Notes under the pieces: model-generated
The model's database searches: none
Seen by the model: the letters and a program-made list of their open reading frames with translations, nothing else
Told to the model about the DNA's origin: nothing
Origin: Novosphingobium sp. JCM 18896
GTDB lineage: Bacteria; Pseudomonadota; Alphaproteobacteria; Sphingomonadales; Sphingomonadaceae
NCBI RefSeq assembly: GCF_025938095.1
Contig: NZ_JAPCZF010000002.1
Location: 248,001-312,000, forward strand
DNA: 64,000 nucleotides
Reading direction: 5' to 3'
Translations under genes and position numbers: made by a program
In this document: piece by piece, positions 51,434-60,514 of the stretch
How positions within the stretch are numbered: the stretch's first letter is position 1
Layout: every line of letters begins with the position of its first letter

Positions 51434-53026
51434 TCAGGCGGGCACGGCTTCCGGCTCGGGCACGCTCGTGCGGATCAGGTGATCGAAGGCCGAGAGCGAA
51501 GCCTTAGAACCTTCGCCCATGGCAATGACGATCTGCTTGTAGGGCACGGTCGTCACGTCGCCGGCGGCGAAGATCCCCGGGACGCTGGTGGCGCCTCGGG
51601 CATCGACCTCGATCTCGCCGCGATTGCTCAGCGCAACGGCGCCGTCGAGCCACTCGCTGTTCGGGATCAGGCCGATCTGCACGAAGATTCCTTCGAGCTC
51701 GACCAGATGCTCTTCCTCGCTGTTGCGATCGCGATAGCGCAGGCCGACCACCTTCTCGCCGTCGCCGAGCACTTCGGTGGTCAGCGCCGAGGTGACGATC
51801 GTGACGTTGGGCAGGCTGCGCAGCTTGGCCTGGAGCACGGCGTCGGCACGCAGTTGGCTGTCGAACTCGATCAGGGTGACGTGCGCGGTGATGCCCGCCA
51901 GGTCGATCGCCGCCTCGACACCCGAGTTGCCGCCGCCGATCACCGCCGTGCGCTTGCCCTTGAACAGCGGGCCGTCGCAGTGCGGACAATAGGCGACACC
52001 GCGGTTGCGGTACTCGTCCTCGCCGGGGACGCCCATCTGCCGCCAGCGCGCGCCGGTCGAGAGGATGATCGTCTTCGCCTTGAGGCTCGCGCCGTTCTCG
52101 AGACGCACCTCGTGCAACCCGCCCAGGTCCTTGGCCGGGATCAGCTGGGTCGCCTTCTGCAGGTTCATCACGTCGACCTCGTAGTCCTTGACATGCTGCT
52201 CGAGCGCGGCGGCGAGCTTCGGGCCCTCGGTGTGGCTGACCGAGATGAAGTTCTCGATCGCCAGGGTGTCGAGCACCTGACCGCCGAAGCGCTCGGCGGC
52301 GACGCCGGTGCGGATGCCCTTGCGCGCGGCATAGATCGCCGCCGCCGCGCCGGCGGGACCGCCGCCGACGACGAGCACGTCGAACGGTTCCTTGCCAGCG
52401 ATCTTCTCGGCCGCGCGGGCGACCGCGCCGGTGTCGAGCTTGGCCATGATCTGCGCGAGATCCATGCGGCCCTGGCCGAAAACCTCACCGTTGAGGAAGA
52501 CCATCGGCACGGCCATGACCTTGCGGCTATCGACCTCGTCCTGGAACAGCGCGCCGTCGATCGCGACGTGGCTGACGTTGGGGTTCAGCGCCGCCATGAT
52601 GTTGAGCGCCTGCACGACGTCGGGGCAGTTCTGGCACGACAACGAGAAGAAGGTCTCGAACCTGTACTCGCCCTCGAGGTTGCGGACGGAGTCGAGCAGT
52701 TCTTCTTCTTCCTTCGGCGGATGGCCGCCGACGTGGAGCAGCGCGAGGATCAGCGAGGTGAACTCGTGGCCCATCGGCAGGCCGGCGAAGACGACTTCGG
52801 CGCGCGGATCGTCGACCGCATGGATCGCGAAGCTGGGCTTGCGCGCGTCGGTGCCGTCGGTGCGCGCAGTCACCTTGTCGGAGAGAACGGCGATTTCCTC
52901 GACCAGGCTCTGCACTTCGGCCGACTTGGGCCCGTCGCCGAGGCTGGCGACGAGTTCGATCGGGCGGCGCAGGTTGCCGAGGTACTGTTTGAGCGTGGCA
53001 GTGGTGGAAGCGTCGAGAACGGGCAT
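51434..53026 (-). CDS. ahpF: Alkyl hydroperoxide reductase subunit F
   Basis: A 530-residue NADH-dependent flavoprotein that reduces AhpC. The N-terminal double-thioredoxin domain has the active Cys pair SCQNC (C131, C134). The FAD motif GGGPAG is at 221-226, and the thioredoxin reductase-type Cys pair YCPHC is at C347 and C350. GGGNSG is the NADH fold. All redox centres are present. It follows ahpC by 155 nt with a UUCG-type hairpin between, which may lower ahpF expression relative to ahpC. Confidence 0.97.
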   Translation of the reverse strand: MPVLDASTTATLKQYLGNLRRPIELVASLGDGPKSAEVQSLVEEIAVLSDKVTARTDGTDARKPSFAIHAVDDPRAEVVFAGLPMGHEFTSLILALLHVGGHPPKEEEELLDSVRNLEGEYRFETFFSLSCQNCPDVVQALNIMAALNPNVSHVAIDGALFQDEVDSRKVMAVPMVFLNGEVFGQGRMDLAQIMAKLDTGAVARAAEKIAGKEPFDVLVVGGGPAGAAAAIYAARKGIRTGVAAERFGGQVLDTLAIENFISVSHTEGPKLAAALEQHVKDYEVDVMNLQKATQLIPAKDLGGLHEVRLENGASLKAKTIILSTGARWRQMGVPGEDEYRNRGVAYCPHCDGPLFKGKRTAVIGGGNSGVEAAIDLAGITAHVTLIEFDSQLRADAVLQAKLRSLPNVTIVTSALTTEVLGDGEKVVGLRYRDRNSEEEHLVELEGIFVQIGLIPNSEWLDGAVALSNRGEIEVDARGATSVPGIFAAGDVTTVPYKQIVIAMGEGSKASLSAFDHLIRTSVPEPEAVPA

Positions 53027-53136
53027 GACGGGCCTTTCCTGAACATGTCGCGTCGCACCGCGAAGCGGCGTCGCGAAGGTGAACTAACGAAAGCGGTTGC
53101 GGTTCGGGTCGCACGCGACCGGAAACGAAACGGCTC

Positions 53137-53175
53137 TCGGAGAGGGTGGCCGGACGGGCGAACCGCCCGGCCTCT
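53137..53175 (-). terminator. Hairpin between ahpC and ahpF (attenuator or mRNA processing site)
   Basis: On the minus strand GGAGAGGCCGGGCGG, TTCG loop, then CCGTCCGGCC...CCTCTCC, with one G-U pair and a small bulge. There is no T run, so partial termination or mRNA stabilisation is more likely than full stop. Confidence 0.5.
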
Positions 53176-53181
53176 CCAAAA

Positions 53182-53748
53182 TCAAATCTTGCCGACGAGG
53201 TCGATCGAGGGCGCAAGGGTTTCGGCGCCTTCTTCCCACTTCGCGGGGCAGACCTGGCCCGGGTGCTCGCGCCAGTACTTGGCAGCCTTGATCTTGCGCA
53301 GCAGCTCGGCGGCGTTGCGGCCCACGCCTTCGGGGGTGATCTCGACGAGCTGGATCGTGCCGTCGGGATCGGTGACGAAGGTGGCGCGGTCGGCCAGGCC
53401 GACGCCTTCGCGCAGAACGCCGAAGTTGTTGCTCAGGACGTGGTTCTGGTCACCGAGCATGAAGTAGTTGATCTTGCTGATCGCCGGCGAGGTGTCGTGC
53501 CAGGCCTTGTGGCTGAAATGCGTGTCGGTCGAAACCGAGTAGACTTCGACGCCGAGGCCCTGCAGTTCACCGTAGATGTCGGCGAGATCTTCGAGCTCGG
53601 TCGGGCAGACGAAGGTGAAGTCGGCGGGGTAGAAGAAGAACACGCCCCACTTGCCCTTCACCGTCTCCTCGGTGATGCCTTCGACGAACTTGCCCTGGTG
53701 GAAGGCCGTGGCGTTGAACGGCTTGAGCTGGCTTCCGACGATTCCCAT
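53182..53748 (-). CDS. ahpC: Alkyl hydroperoxide reductase subunit C (2-Cys peroxiredoxin)
   Basis: A 188-residue typical 2-Cys peroxiredoxin that reduces hydrogen peroxide, organic peroxides and peroxynitrite. The peroxidatic C48 is in [13 protein letters not shown] and the resolving C167 is in GQVCPAKW. The start is ATG 53748 (MGIVGSQ) with GGAG 6 nt upstream; an earlier TTG is not needed. It is the first gene of the ahpCF unit. A symmetrical ATCG-N7-CGAT site lies upstream. Confidence 0.97.
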   Translation of the reverse strand: MGIVGSQLKPFNATAFHQGKFVEGITEETVKGKWGVFFFYPADFTFVCPTELEDLADIYGELQGLGVEVYSVSTDTHFSHKAWHDTSPAISKINYFMLGDQNHVLSNNFGVLREGVGLADRATFVTDPDGTIQLVEITPEGVGRNAAELLRKIKAAKYWREHPGQVCPAKWEEGAETLAPSIDLVGKI

Positions 53749-53839
53749 GTGATTCTCCAATGTGGCTCGGGATGAAACTGACGTCGCTTAGCTAGGGGTT
53801 GTGGTGGGGGTTATCCAATAGGAAATCTCGCCCCCACTG

Positions 53840-53854
53840 ATCGGTTTTGCCGAT
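53840..53854. promoter_or_regulatory. Inverted repeat ATCGG-TTTTG-CCGAT upstream of ahpC, possible OxyR site
   Basis: The ATCG-N7-CGAT form resembles the ATAG-N7-CTAT half of OxyR sites, and the position about 92 nt before ahpC is fitting. Only one such module is seen, and no oxyR gene is in the window. Confidence 0.3.
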
Positions 53855-53958
53855 TAATATCCGCATTCAATTTTCATATAATCGATTAAAGCCGCTCATA
53901 GCGCGAGCGACAGCAATCCTACCACGGCTTGACCCCTGCGCCGCATTCTGCACATAGG

Positions 53959-53981
53959 CTAATGAGAATCATATTCATTAG
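53959..53981. promoter_or_regulatory. Fur box upstream of TonB receptor
   Basis: CTAATGA-GAATCATAT-TCATTAG has perfect 7-bp outer arms. Its 19-bp core matches the classical Fur sequence GATAATGATAATCATTATC at 15 positions. It ends 12 nt before the receptor start. Iron repression by Fur is the direct reading. Confidence 0.8.
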
Positions 53982-53993
53982 CAGGGAAAATCG

Positions 53994-56258
53994 ATGGGGT
54001 ATTACGGTTCTTCGCGGGTGCGCGCCGCATGCGCTCTGCAGGCACTCGCCGTGGCGCTGGCGGCCAGTCCGGTCGCAGCGCAAGATAACGACGGCCTGTT
54101 CTGGGCCGAACGCAAGGGCCAGATCGTCGTCAGCGCCACGCGCACACCGGTAAAGATCGAAGACGTACCCGCGACGATCTCGATCAAGACCGACGAGCAG
54201 ATCGCCGACGAGATGGTCTCCGACATCAAGGACCTCGTCCGCTTTGAGCCCGGCGTCTCGGTGCGCCAGGCGCCGAGCCGTTTCGGCGCGGCCCAGGGCG
54301 TGACCGGCCGCGACGGCGCGGCGAGCTTCAACATCCGCGGGCTCGACGGCAACCGCGTGCTGATGCTGATCGACGGCGTACGCGTGCCCGAAGGCTTCGA
54401 ATTCGGCGCCCAGGCCGCGGGCCGCGGCGCCTATGTCGATCTCGGCCTGGTCAAGTCGGTCGAGATCCTGCGCGGCCCCGCCTCGGCGCTCTATGGCTCG
54501 GACGGCCTCGCCGGCGCGGTCAGCTTCGTGACCAGCGATCCGTCGGACCTGCTGCGCGATCACAACGTCGCCGGTCGCTTCAGCGCGTCCTACGATTCCG
54601 CCGACGAGGAATTCAGCGAGACCGCGATCCTCGCCGCGCGCAGCGGCGCGATCTCGGGCATGATCGCCTATACCCGTCGCGACGGGAAGGAACTCGACAA
54701 CCAGGGCACCGACGAGGCGCTCAACGCCACGCGCACCGCGCCCAACCCGCAGGACACCAAGTCCGACGCGCTGCTCGGCAAGCTGGTGCTCGACACCGGC
54801 GCCTCGAGCCGCCTGCGCCTGACCGGCGAATGGCAGAAGGGCGTGGTCGACACCAACGTGCTCAGCGGCATCACCGCGCCTTCGACCACCGGCGCGCCCC
54901 TGGCGGCAACCGCGGTGATCGGCCTCGTCGCCCACGACACCACCGAGCGCAAGCGCGCCGCGCTCGACTGGCGCTACGAGGGAGAGGGCGGGATCGATTT
55001 CATCCAGCTCACCGCCTATTGGCAGGAGGGCCTGAACCGCCAGTGGATCGCCGAGGACCGCAACACCGCGGCCGACCGCATCCGCATCAACACCTTCGAC
55101 AACCGCGTGATCGGCGGCGCGGCCGATTTCCGCGCCAAGCTCGATACTGGCGCGATCAAGCACGAGCTCGCCTGGGGCCTCGACGCCTCGGTCACGCGCC
55201 AGAAAGGCCTGCGCGACGGCACCGTGCCGACCCCGCCGGACGTCTTCCCGACGCGCGCCTTCCCCGTCACCGACTTCACGCTGGCGGGCGCCTACGTCTC
55301 CGACCGCATCCTGATCGCCGATGGCGTGCTGGCGCTCTATCCGGCGCTGCGCTTCGACCACTACAAGCTCAGCCCGCAGGCCGATCCCCTGCTGCCGGCC
55401 TTCGTCGCCGCCAAGCAGGACGGCTCGCGCCTCTCGCCCAAGATCGGCGCCGTGGTGAAGCTCGGCTCGGCCCTGTCGGTCTTCGCCAACTACGCGCACG
55501 GCTTCAAGGCGCCCGCGCCCAGCCAGGTCAACCAGTTCTTCGAGAACCCGACCTCGGCGCAGGGTGCCTATCGCACGATCACCAACCCGAACCTCAGGCC
55601 CGAGAAGAGCAAGACGATCGAAGGCGGCGTACGGCTCAACAGCAAGTACGTCTCGGCCGGGATCACCGGCTTCGCGGGGCGCTACAACGACTTCATCAGC
55701 CAGGAACAGATCAGCGGCGTCGGCACCCCGGCCAATCCGATCGTGTTCCAGTACGTCAACCTGGCGCGCGTGAAGATCGAGGGCGTCGAGGGCAAGCTCG
55801 ACCTGCGCTCCGAAAGCGGGCTCACCGGCCAACTCGCGATCTCCTATGCCAAGGGCACGACCACGCGGAACGGGGTCGACATGCCGCTCGCCTCGATCGA
55901 CCCGCTCAAGCTCGTCGCCGGCCTCGGCTATCGCGACCGGCAGGACCGCTTCGGCGGCCAGCTGATCATGACCCATTCCGCGCGCAAGTCGCCCAACGAC
56001 GCGGCCGCCAACGCCTATCTGCCGAACGCCTTCACGATCCTCGACGCGACGGTCTTCGTGAAGCCCATGCCCAGCCTGACCCTGCGCGCGGGCCTGTTCA
56101 ACATCACCGATGCCAAATACGCCTGGTGGAGCGACGTCCGCGGCGTCTCGCGCGTGGCCGCCACGGCGCCTGCCACCAGCTTCGTCGACCCGCCGGTCGC
56201 CGACGCCTATACCCAGCCCGGACGCAATGTCAGCGTGTCGGCCAGCTATCGCTTCTGA
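53994..56258 (+). CDS. TonB-dependent receptor, heme/hemoglobin receptor-like
   Basis: A 754-residue outer-membrane receptor with signal peptide (cut near VAAQ). It has a plug domain (about 45-165; FNIRGLDGNRVLMLIDGVRVPE, ILRGPASALYGSDGLAGAV) and a 22-strand barrel ending VSVSASYRF. FKAP (504-507) and NPNLRPE (531-537) correspond to the FRAP/NPNL boxes of heme receptors, but no His lies between them. AGGGA precedes the ATG, and a strong Fur box overlaps the promoter. Import of heme or another iron source is likely. Confidence 0.9.
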   Translation: MGYYGSSRVRAACALQALAVALAASPVAAQDNDGLFWAERKGQIVVSATRTPVKIEDVPATISIKTDEQIADEMVSDIKDLVRFEPGVSVRQAPSRFGAAQGVTGRDGAASFNIRGLDGNRVLMLIDGVRVPEGFEFGAQAAGRGAYVDLGLVKSVEILRGPASALYGSDGLAGAVSFVTSDPSDLLRDHNVAGRFSASYDSADEEFSETAILAARSGAISGMIAYTRRDGKELDNQGTDEALNATRTAPNPQDTKSDALLGKLVLDTGASSRLRLTGEWQKGVVDTNVLSGITAPSTTGAPLAATAVIGLVAHDTTERKRAALDWRYEGEGGIDFIQLTAYWQEGLNRQWIAEDRNTAADRIRINTFDNRVIGGAADFRAKLDTGAIKHELAWGLDASVTRQKGLRDGTVPTPPDVFPTRAFPVTDFTLAGAYVSDRILIADGVLALYPALRFDHYKLSPQADPLLPAFVAAKQDGSRLSPKIGAVVKLGSALSVFANYAHGFKAPAPSQVNQFFENPTSAQGAYRTITNPNLRPEKSKTIEGGVRLNSKYVSAGITGFAGRYNDFISQEQISGVGTPANPIVFQYVNLARVKIEGVEGKLDLRSESGLTGQLAISYAKGTTTRNGVDMPLASIDPLKLVAGLGYRDRQDRFGGQLIMTHSARKSPNDAAANAYLPNAFTILDATVFVKPMPSLTLRAGLFNITDAKYAWWSDVRGVSRVAATAPATSFVDPPVADAYTQPGRNVSVSASYRF

Positions 56259-56276
56259 TCCCGAGGACGAGAAACC

Positions 56277-57248
56277 ATGACCAAGCTTCATCACCTTCTC
56301 GGCGCCGGGCTCCTCGCCCTCGCCTTCGCGGTCAGCCCGGCGATGGCGCATCCGCCGATCGCCGCCGCGCCTGCGCCCAGCTTCGACCAGGACCGCGCGG
56401 ACATCCTCGCCATGGCCGGCACTTTCGAGGTCGAGTTCGACATGCAGGAATCGACGCGCTGGGATGCCACCTATACGCCGCTGCCCAACAAGCTCTCGGG
56501 CGGCAACGAGGTCGTCCGCGTGATCGAGGACACCGGCCGCAAGATCGTGCTCCAGCACCTGCTGGTGATCGAGCACGAGGGCAAGACGATGATCATCAAG
56601 CACTGGCGCCAGGACTGGGAATACGAGCCCGCCCGCGTGCTCGCCTATTCGGATCGCAACGAATGGCGCTGGGAGGAGATTCCCGAGGCGTTGCGCAAGG
56701 GCCGCTGGTCGCAGACCGTGTGGCAGGTCGACGACAGCCCGCGCTATGGCGGCTGGGGCCAGTTCGAGAGCCAGGGCGGCGTGCGTCGCTGGCGCTCGTC
56801 GTGGACCTGGCGCCCGCTTGCGCGCCGCGACGCCGTGCGCAAGCCGGTCTACGACCGCTACCTGTCGATCAACCGCCACCAGCCGAGCCCCGACGGCTGG
56901 GTCCACTGGCAGGACAACACCAAGCTCGGCCTGCGCGACGGCAAACTCGTCCCCATCGTCCAGGAATACGTGCTCAACACCTATACGCGGAACAGCGAGT
57001 TCAACGTGAAGGCGGCCGACGATTACTGGGCGGCGACCAAGGACTACTGGACCCAGATCCGTGCGCTGTGGGACGGTATTGCGGCGGGCGGCCAGGGCAT
57101 CGGCGTGGCGGAGGAAGCCGAGACCGGCACCGTCGTCAGCGGCCGCCTGCTCGAGCTCGCCGACGAGATCAAGGCGGGCAAGACCACCACGGCCAAGGCG
57201 CTGACCGAAGCCCGGGCGCTCGTCGCCGCCAAGGTGCGCAAGCTGTAA
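56277..57248 (+). CDS. Secreted DUF6607-like protein in Fur-controlled operon
   Basis: A 323-residue protein with a signal peptide (cut after AMA-HPP). The body is rich in Trp, Arg and Asp: VEFDMQESTRWDATYTPLPNK, IIKHWRQDWEYEPARVLAYSDRNEW, WRSSWTWRPLARRDAVRKP. It resembles the DUF6607 family, which is found next to iron receptors; this family name is from memory and should be checked. It starts 18 nt after the TonB receptor, so it shares its Fur control. A role in heme or iron handling in the periplasm is inferred. Confidence 0.75.
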   Translation: MTKLHHLLGAGLLALAFAVSPAMAHPPIAAAPAPSFDQDRADILAMAGTFEVEFDMQESTRWDATYTPLPNKLSGGNEVVRVIEDTGRKIVLQHLLVIEHEGKTMIIKHWRQDWEYEPARVLAYSDRNEWRWEEIPEALRKGRWSQTVWQVDDSPRYGGWGQFESQGGVRRWRSSWTWRPLARRDAVRKPVYDRYLSINRHQPSPDGWVHWQDNTKLGLRDGKLVPIVQEYVLNTYTRNSEFNVKAADDYWAATKDYWTQIRALWDGIAAGGQGIGVAEEAETGTVVSGRLLELADEIKAGKTTTAKALTEARALVAAKVRKL

Positions 57249-57268
57249 CGGCCATTCACGCAGGGGGG

Positions 57269-57301
57269 CGGCGGGCCGGCTATCTTGCGGCCGGTCCGCC
57301 G
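57269..57301. terminator. Terminator after iron operon
   Basis: CGGCGGGCCGGC (57269-57280) pairs with GCCGGTCCGCCG (57290-57301) with one G-U pair, and is followed by ACTTTCTT. It lies between convergent genes and may serve both. Confidence 0.7.
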
Positions 57302-57307
57302 ACTTTC

Positions 57308-58246
57308 TTATGCCGCTCCCAGCTTGACCTCGCCGCGCACGATCCGGCGGAAGGTCTCGGACGGGCAGAACTCCTGGTTGTCGCCCCAATAGGTCTCGCC
57401 GGCGACATCCCATTCGGCCAGCGACCAGATCACCGTGTGGTCGGTATAGCCGGTGAACACCAACCCGGGATCGATCGTCCCGCGCGCGGTGATCGTCCGG
57501 CCCAGGGTATCGACGCCCTCGAACAGCACCTTCGCCGGGCCATGCGCGCCATATTCGAGCACGGTCCGCTTGCCCGAGACCAGCGGCGCCATCTCGCCAT
57601 CGCGCATCAGGAAGCCGCCCATCGTCTTCGCTTCGGGCTTCTTGCCCATGCACAGCGTCTGGAAGCTGCCTGAATCGCCCATGCCCCAGAAATAGCCGCC
57701 GTGCGGCCAGACCTCGGTATCGTAGGGCCCCGAAGAGCCATCACGCATCGACCAGCAGTCGACCCGCAGCTCCTCGCCGTGGCGGCGGATCACGCCGGTC
57801 ATCCGCCCCGGATGCTCGTAGTGGAAGGCCGCGGTCTTGGCCTGGTCGGGGTCGCCGGTCTCAAGCCGGTGGAGCGGCGCGACCGCGGTCCACTCGAGAT
57901 CGAGCTGGAAGCCTTCCTTGTCGTAGTCGATCTTGTAGCGCTGGAGCGGCTCGACGACCTTCACCGACAGCGAATTGCGCGCGACCACGTCGAACTTCTC
58001 GGCACCCTCGGGGATCGCCTGGAGATGGCTCCAGTTATAGTAGAGGCAATTCCACTGGTAGATGCCCGAAGGGTCCCACAGCACCGGCCCGCCGTTGAGA
58101 ATGTTCATGTTCGGGCGGAAGAAGTGCTGGATCAGCCCGTGGATGCGGCGTTCGGGGATCGAGACCGAAAACCACGAGTTCTCGTTCCAATAGGGACTGT
58201 CGGTGCGGCCATCGCTGAAGCGGTCTGCGGCGGGCAGTTCGCCCAT
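57308..58246 (-). CDS. Conserved protein, DUF7064/7065-like (lipocalin-type/CrtC-like)
   Basis: A 312-residue cytoplasmic protein. It has Trp/Tyr-rich beta-strand text (SPYWNENSWFSVSIPERRIHGLIQHFFRPNMNILNGGPVLWDP) and two similar halves, as in paired lipocalin-like proteins related to carotenoid 1,2-hydratase. The DUF name is a recollection, not a search. ATG 58246 follows GGGAGA. No catalytic residue can be named. It is convergent with the iron operon and stands alone; sphingomonads often carry such genes among catabolic loci. Confidence 0.65.
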   Translation of the reverse strand: MGELPAADRFSDGRTDSPYWNENSWFSVSIPERRIHGLIQHFFRPNMNILNGGPVLWDPSGIYQWNCLYYNWSHLQAIPEGAEKFDVVARNSLSVKVVEPLQRYKIDYDKEGFQLDLEWTAVAPLHRLETGDPDQAKTAAFHYEHPGRMTGVIRRHGEELRVDCWSMRDGSSGPYDTEVWPHGGYFWGMGDSGSFQTLCMGKKPEAKTMGGFLMRDGEMAPLVSGKRTVLEYGAHGPAKVLFEGVDTLGRTITARGTIDPGLVFTGYTDHTVIWSLAEWDVAGETYWGDNQEFCPSETFRRIVRGEVKLGAA

Positions 58247-58344
58247 GTCTGCTCTCCCGGCCGCCTGTCGGGCCGCGCGGAAATCTAGCATCGGCACGGA
58301 GGCTCGCAATCGCGGCGGCTTGATCCGGCGGGCAAGGCCTTCGG

Positions 58345-58620
58345 CTAGCGGCGCCCCGGCGGATCGAGCGATTCGACGAGTTCCACCACCTCGAAGTCGT
58401 AGCGCTCCCAGCCGCGCTGCCGTGCGGCGTCGGCGGTCGCGGTCTTCTTCTTCGTGGCCTCCTTGAGCGAGGTCGTGTGCCCCCAGAACACCTCGGTGCG
58501 CCCGCCGCCGAGCTCCGCGACGATGCGCCAGTAATGGGTGAAGGGAGAGGCCGTCGGCCCGATCGTCTTGACGTAGCCGTCGGCCATCGTCGCGGTCAGG
58601 TAGCGTTTGCGCCCTTTCAC
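58345..58620 (-). CDS. Small conserved protein of unknown function
   Basis: A 91-residue protein starting with GTG 58620 (VKGRKRYLTATMADGYVKTIGPTASPFTHYWRIVAELGGG) and ending LDPPGRR. It is basic in the first half and mixed in the second, with no signal peptide. It overlaps the upstream membrane gene by GTGA, so it is translated with it. No family recognised. Confidence 0.6.
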   Translation of the reverse strand: MKGRKRYLTATMADGYVKTIGPTASPFTHYWRIVAELGGGRTEVFWGHTTSLKEATKKKTATADAARQRGWERYDFEVVELVESLDPPGRR

Positions 58621-59321
58621 AGCACGCGCTCCTGCAGCCACAGGATCGACGGATAGGCGCAGATCCAGATCCAGAAGAAGCGGTTGAGCCCGAACAGGCA
58701 GGCGTTGGCACCATGGAACAGCGCGGCGATGGCGAGCCCCGCGATCAGCGTCGGCTGCGACAGGAAGGCCAGCGGAAAGGCCAGCTCGAAGCCGATCACC
58801 GCCCAGCCCATGGCAAACAGGACGCCCGGACGCTCCGCCCAGCGCCGCAGGTTCTCCCCGGCCGGATAGGCCGAGAACAGGAAGACGTCGCGTAGCGCCC
58901 GCCCGCTGCGCCACTCGGGGTTCACCACCTTGACCCAGCCGGCCATGAAATAGGACAGCAGCAGTTGCAGCCCGAGATAGGCGAAGGCCAACTCGCGCCA
59001 GGCCGGCTCGGGCAAGTTCCAGGCGCCGGCGAGGCACAGCAGGACGAGCAGGCTCATCCGGTCGGCGCCGCCGTTATAGGGCCCGTTGAAGAAGGGCAGG
59101 ATCAAGAGATGGTTGGCGACCAGCGCCAGGGTCAGCCAGCCCGGATGCAGCCCGGCAACCCCCAGGCCTGCTGCCAGCAAGAGCAACGACAGCACGAGGC
59201 GCGGCACGAACAGCAGGCGCTCCTCAAGCCGCGCAGCCGGACGCAGATGCTCGAGGCTCTGCTGGACGAAGGCCGCGGCCATCATCGCCGTGGTGAGCTG
59301 GATCGCGCCGTCGAGCGTCAT
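58617..59321 (-). CDS. HTTM-like integral membrane protein
   Basis: A 234-residue protein with about six to seven hydrophobic helices. It contains FNGPYNGGADRMSLLVLLCLA and a conserved LLSYFMAGWVKVVNPEWRSGRALRDVF, which is close to the HTTM domain of vitamin K gamma-carboxylase-like proteins (Y.. .G..K. ... W..G.a). It overlaps the small downstream gene by 4 nt, and an unknown gene lies 50 nt upstream. HTTM proteins often sit beside DCC thiol oxidoreductases, as here. Function unknown. Confidence 0.72.
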   Translation of the reverse strand: MTLDGAIQLTTAMMAAAFVQQSLEHLRPAARLEERLLFVPRLVLSLLLLAAGLGVAGLHPGWLTLALVANHLLILPFFNGPYNGGADRMSLLVLLCLAGAWNLPEPAWRELAFAYLGLQLLLSYFMAGWVKVVNPEWRSGRALRDVFLFSAYPAGENLRRWAERPGVLFAMGWAVIGFELAFPLAFLSQPTLIAGLAIAALFHGANACLFGLNRFFWIWICAYPSILWLQERVL

Positions 59322-59371
59322 CGCGTGAGCAGCCCGGCGATCGGGTAGGGGCTGGACTGGTAGACCACCTC

Positions 59372-59788
59372 TTAGGCGATCGCGTCGCCCGGTCCGACGC
59401 GGCTGACCAGACGCAGGCGTATCTGCAGCAAAGCATCGTGCGCGCAGCCACCGTTCCGATCGAGATCGCGCGCGACGCGCAGCAGCAGTTCACGCTGGCT
59501 ATGCGCCGCGGTTTCCGCGGAGGCCGCGCCGAGCAAACGCTCGGCCAGGCTGACCAAATGGAGGCTCTCGTTCCACTGCGGGTTCCACAGCAGTCGACGC
59601 AACATGGTAGCGGGTGTCAGGACGGCGGGACGCGGGCGAAACTCCCGCCAGGGCCCCGCCGGCGTATCGGACGCAGGCGCCAGCGCATAGTCGAGGCGGG
59701 GACTGGCGGTCACCGCATCGAAGAAACGCCACGACGGCACGATCGCGGGCAGCAACAGACGCAGGCCGGTGAAAGGAAACACGCGCAC
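59372..59788 (-). CDS. Protein of unknown function upstream of HTTM gene
   Basis: A 138-residue protein starting with GTG 59788 (VRVFPFTGLRLLLPAIVPSWRFFDAVTASPRLDYAL). It is rich in Arg, Leu and Pro, with the segment RRLLWNPQWNESLHLVSLAERLL near the middle and no transmembrane helix of full length. It is divergent from the DCC protein. No family was recognised; conserved placement with HTTM genes would be the first thing to test. Confidence 0.6.
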   Translation of the reverse strand: MRVFPFTGLRLLLPAIVPSWRFFDAVTASPRLDYALAPASDTPAGPWREFRPRPAVLTPATMLRRLLWNPQWNESLHLVSLAERLLGAASAETAAHSQRELLLRVARDLDRNGGCAHDALLQIRLRLVSRVGPGDAIA

Positions 59789-59838
59789 GCGTTATCGTGT
59801 CGGTTTTGCGCAATCAACCGGTCGGCTATGCAGTCCGC

Positions 59839-60240
59839 ATGAACGGCGCGCATCCCATCATCGTGTTCGACGCCGAATGCGTGCTGTGCTCGCTCAACGC
59901 GCAATTCGTTCTGCGCTACGATCGCCGCGGACACTTCCGGCTGGCCTCGATGCAAGGTGCGGTCGGCGCCGCGCTCTATCGCCGTTTCGGCATCGATCCC
60001 GCTGATCCCGACACGCTGATCGTCGTCACCGGCGACGAAGCCCTGCGCGACAGCGATGCGATCCTGGCGATTTGGTCGGGGCTCGGCTGGCCATGGCGCG
60101 CTCTGATGGTGCTGCGCCTCGTCCCGCGGGCGCTGCGCGACCCGCTGTACCGGCTCATCGCACGCAATCGCTATCGACTGTTCGGCAAGCGCCAGACCTG
60201 CTGGGTGCCCAGCCCCGAACAGGCCGGCCGCGTGCTGTAG
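59839..60240 (+). CDS. DCC family (DUF393) thiol-disulfide oxidoreductase-like protein
   Basis: A protein of about 133 residues of the DCC family. The signature is FDAECVLCSLNAQFVLRYDRRGHFRLASMQG, where CxxC sits after the first strand of a thioredoxin-like fold. The middle has SDAILAIWSGLGWPWRAL and RDPLYRLIARNRYRLFGKR, both standard for the family. The ATG at 59839 is used; a GTG at 59797 is possible, but neither has a strong ribosome site. It is divergent from the HTTM group, a common pairing. Substrate unknown. Confidence 0.85.
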   Translation: MNGAHPIIVFDAECVLCSLNAQFVLRYDRRGHFRLASMQGAVGAALYRRFGIDPADPDTLIVVTGDEALRDSDAILAIWSGLGWPWRALMVLRLVPRALRDPLYRLIARNRYRLFGKRQTCWVPSPEQAGRVL

Positions 60241-60245
60241 ACGTG

Positions 60246-60283
60246 AAAAAGCCCCGCGGGTGGAGGAACCGCGGGGCTTTATT
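60246..60283. terminator. Strong two-way rho-independent terminator
   Basis: AAAGCCCCGCGG (60248-60259) pairs perfectly with CCGCGGGGCTTT (60269-60280). A run of A lies before it and TTTATT after it, so it can stop both strands. It lies 6 nt after the DCC stop. Between it and the tRNA (60284-60514) no gene was found. Confidence 0.9.
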
Positions 60284-60455
60284 CGAGTATCGAGAATTCT
60301 GACCCCGCGCGACTTCCGGATGACGGTCCGGCGGCTGCGCGGGGCGATGCACTTGAGCTATACCGTCATTCCACGAGAGTCCATCGCCTCACGCAGCCGG
60401 TTCGACCAATGTCCACTGATCGTTCAGCAGCGGGACACAATGATATGGAAGTCTT

Positions 60456-60472
60456 AACGGGCCTGGCCCGTT
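60456..60472 (-). terminator. Hairpin downstream of tRNA-Gly
   Basis: AACGGGC-CTG-GCCCGTT, a perfect 7-3-7 stem 42 nt past the tRNA 3' end. No T run follows on the minus strand; it may be a processing or termination structure. Confidence 0.4.
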
Positions 60473-60514
60473 ACGCAGCGGCCGGTTCCGGCCTGCGAAT
60501 GTCTCGGAAGAGAC

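Noticed and set aside
51374..53467. A 697-codon plus-strand open frame antisense to ahpF
   Set aside because: AhpF on the other strand has all redox motifs; this frame has no recognisable domain.
53919..57653. A 1244-codon minus-strand open frame
   Set aside because: It runs antisense to the TonB receptor and its partner, has Arg/Gly/Asp-heavy text with no domain, and is a GC-driven shadow.
57308..58714. N-terminal extension of the lipocalin-like gene to 468 codons
   Set aside because: The extra part overlaps the small 58345-58620 gene in another frame and reads as Arg-rich shadow; ATG 58246 has a good ribosome site.
60284..60514. Short open frame (65 codons) between the terminator and tRNA-Gly
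   Set aside because: No ribosome site and no conserved text; it is likely non-coding.
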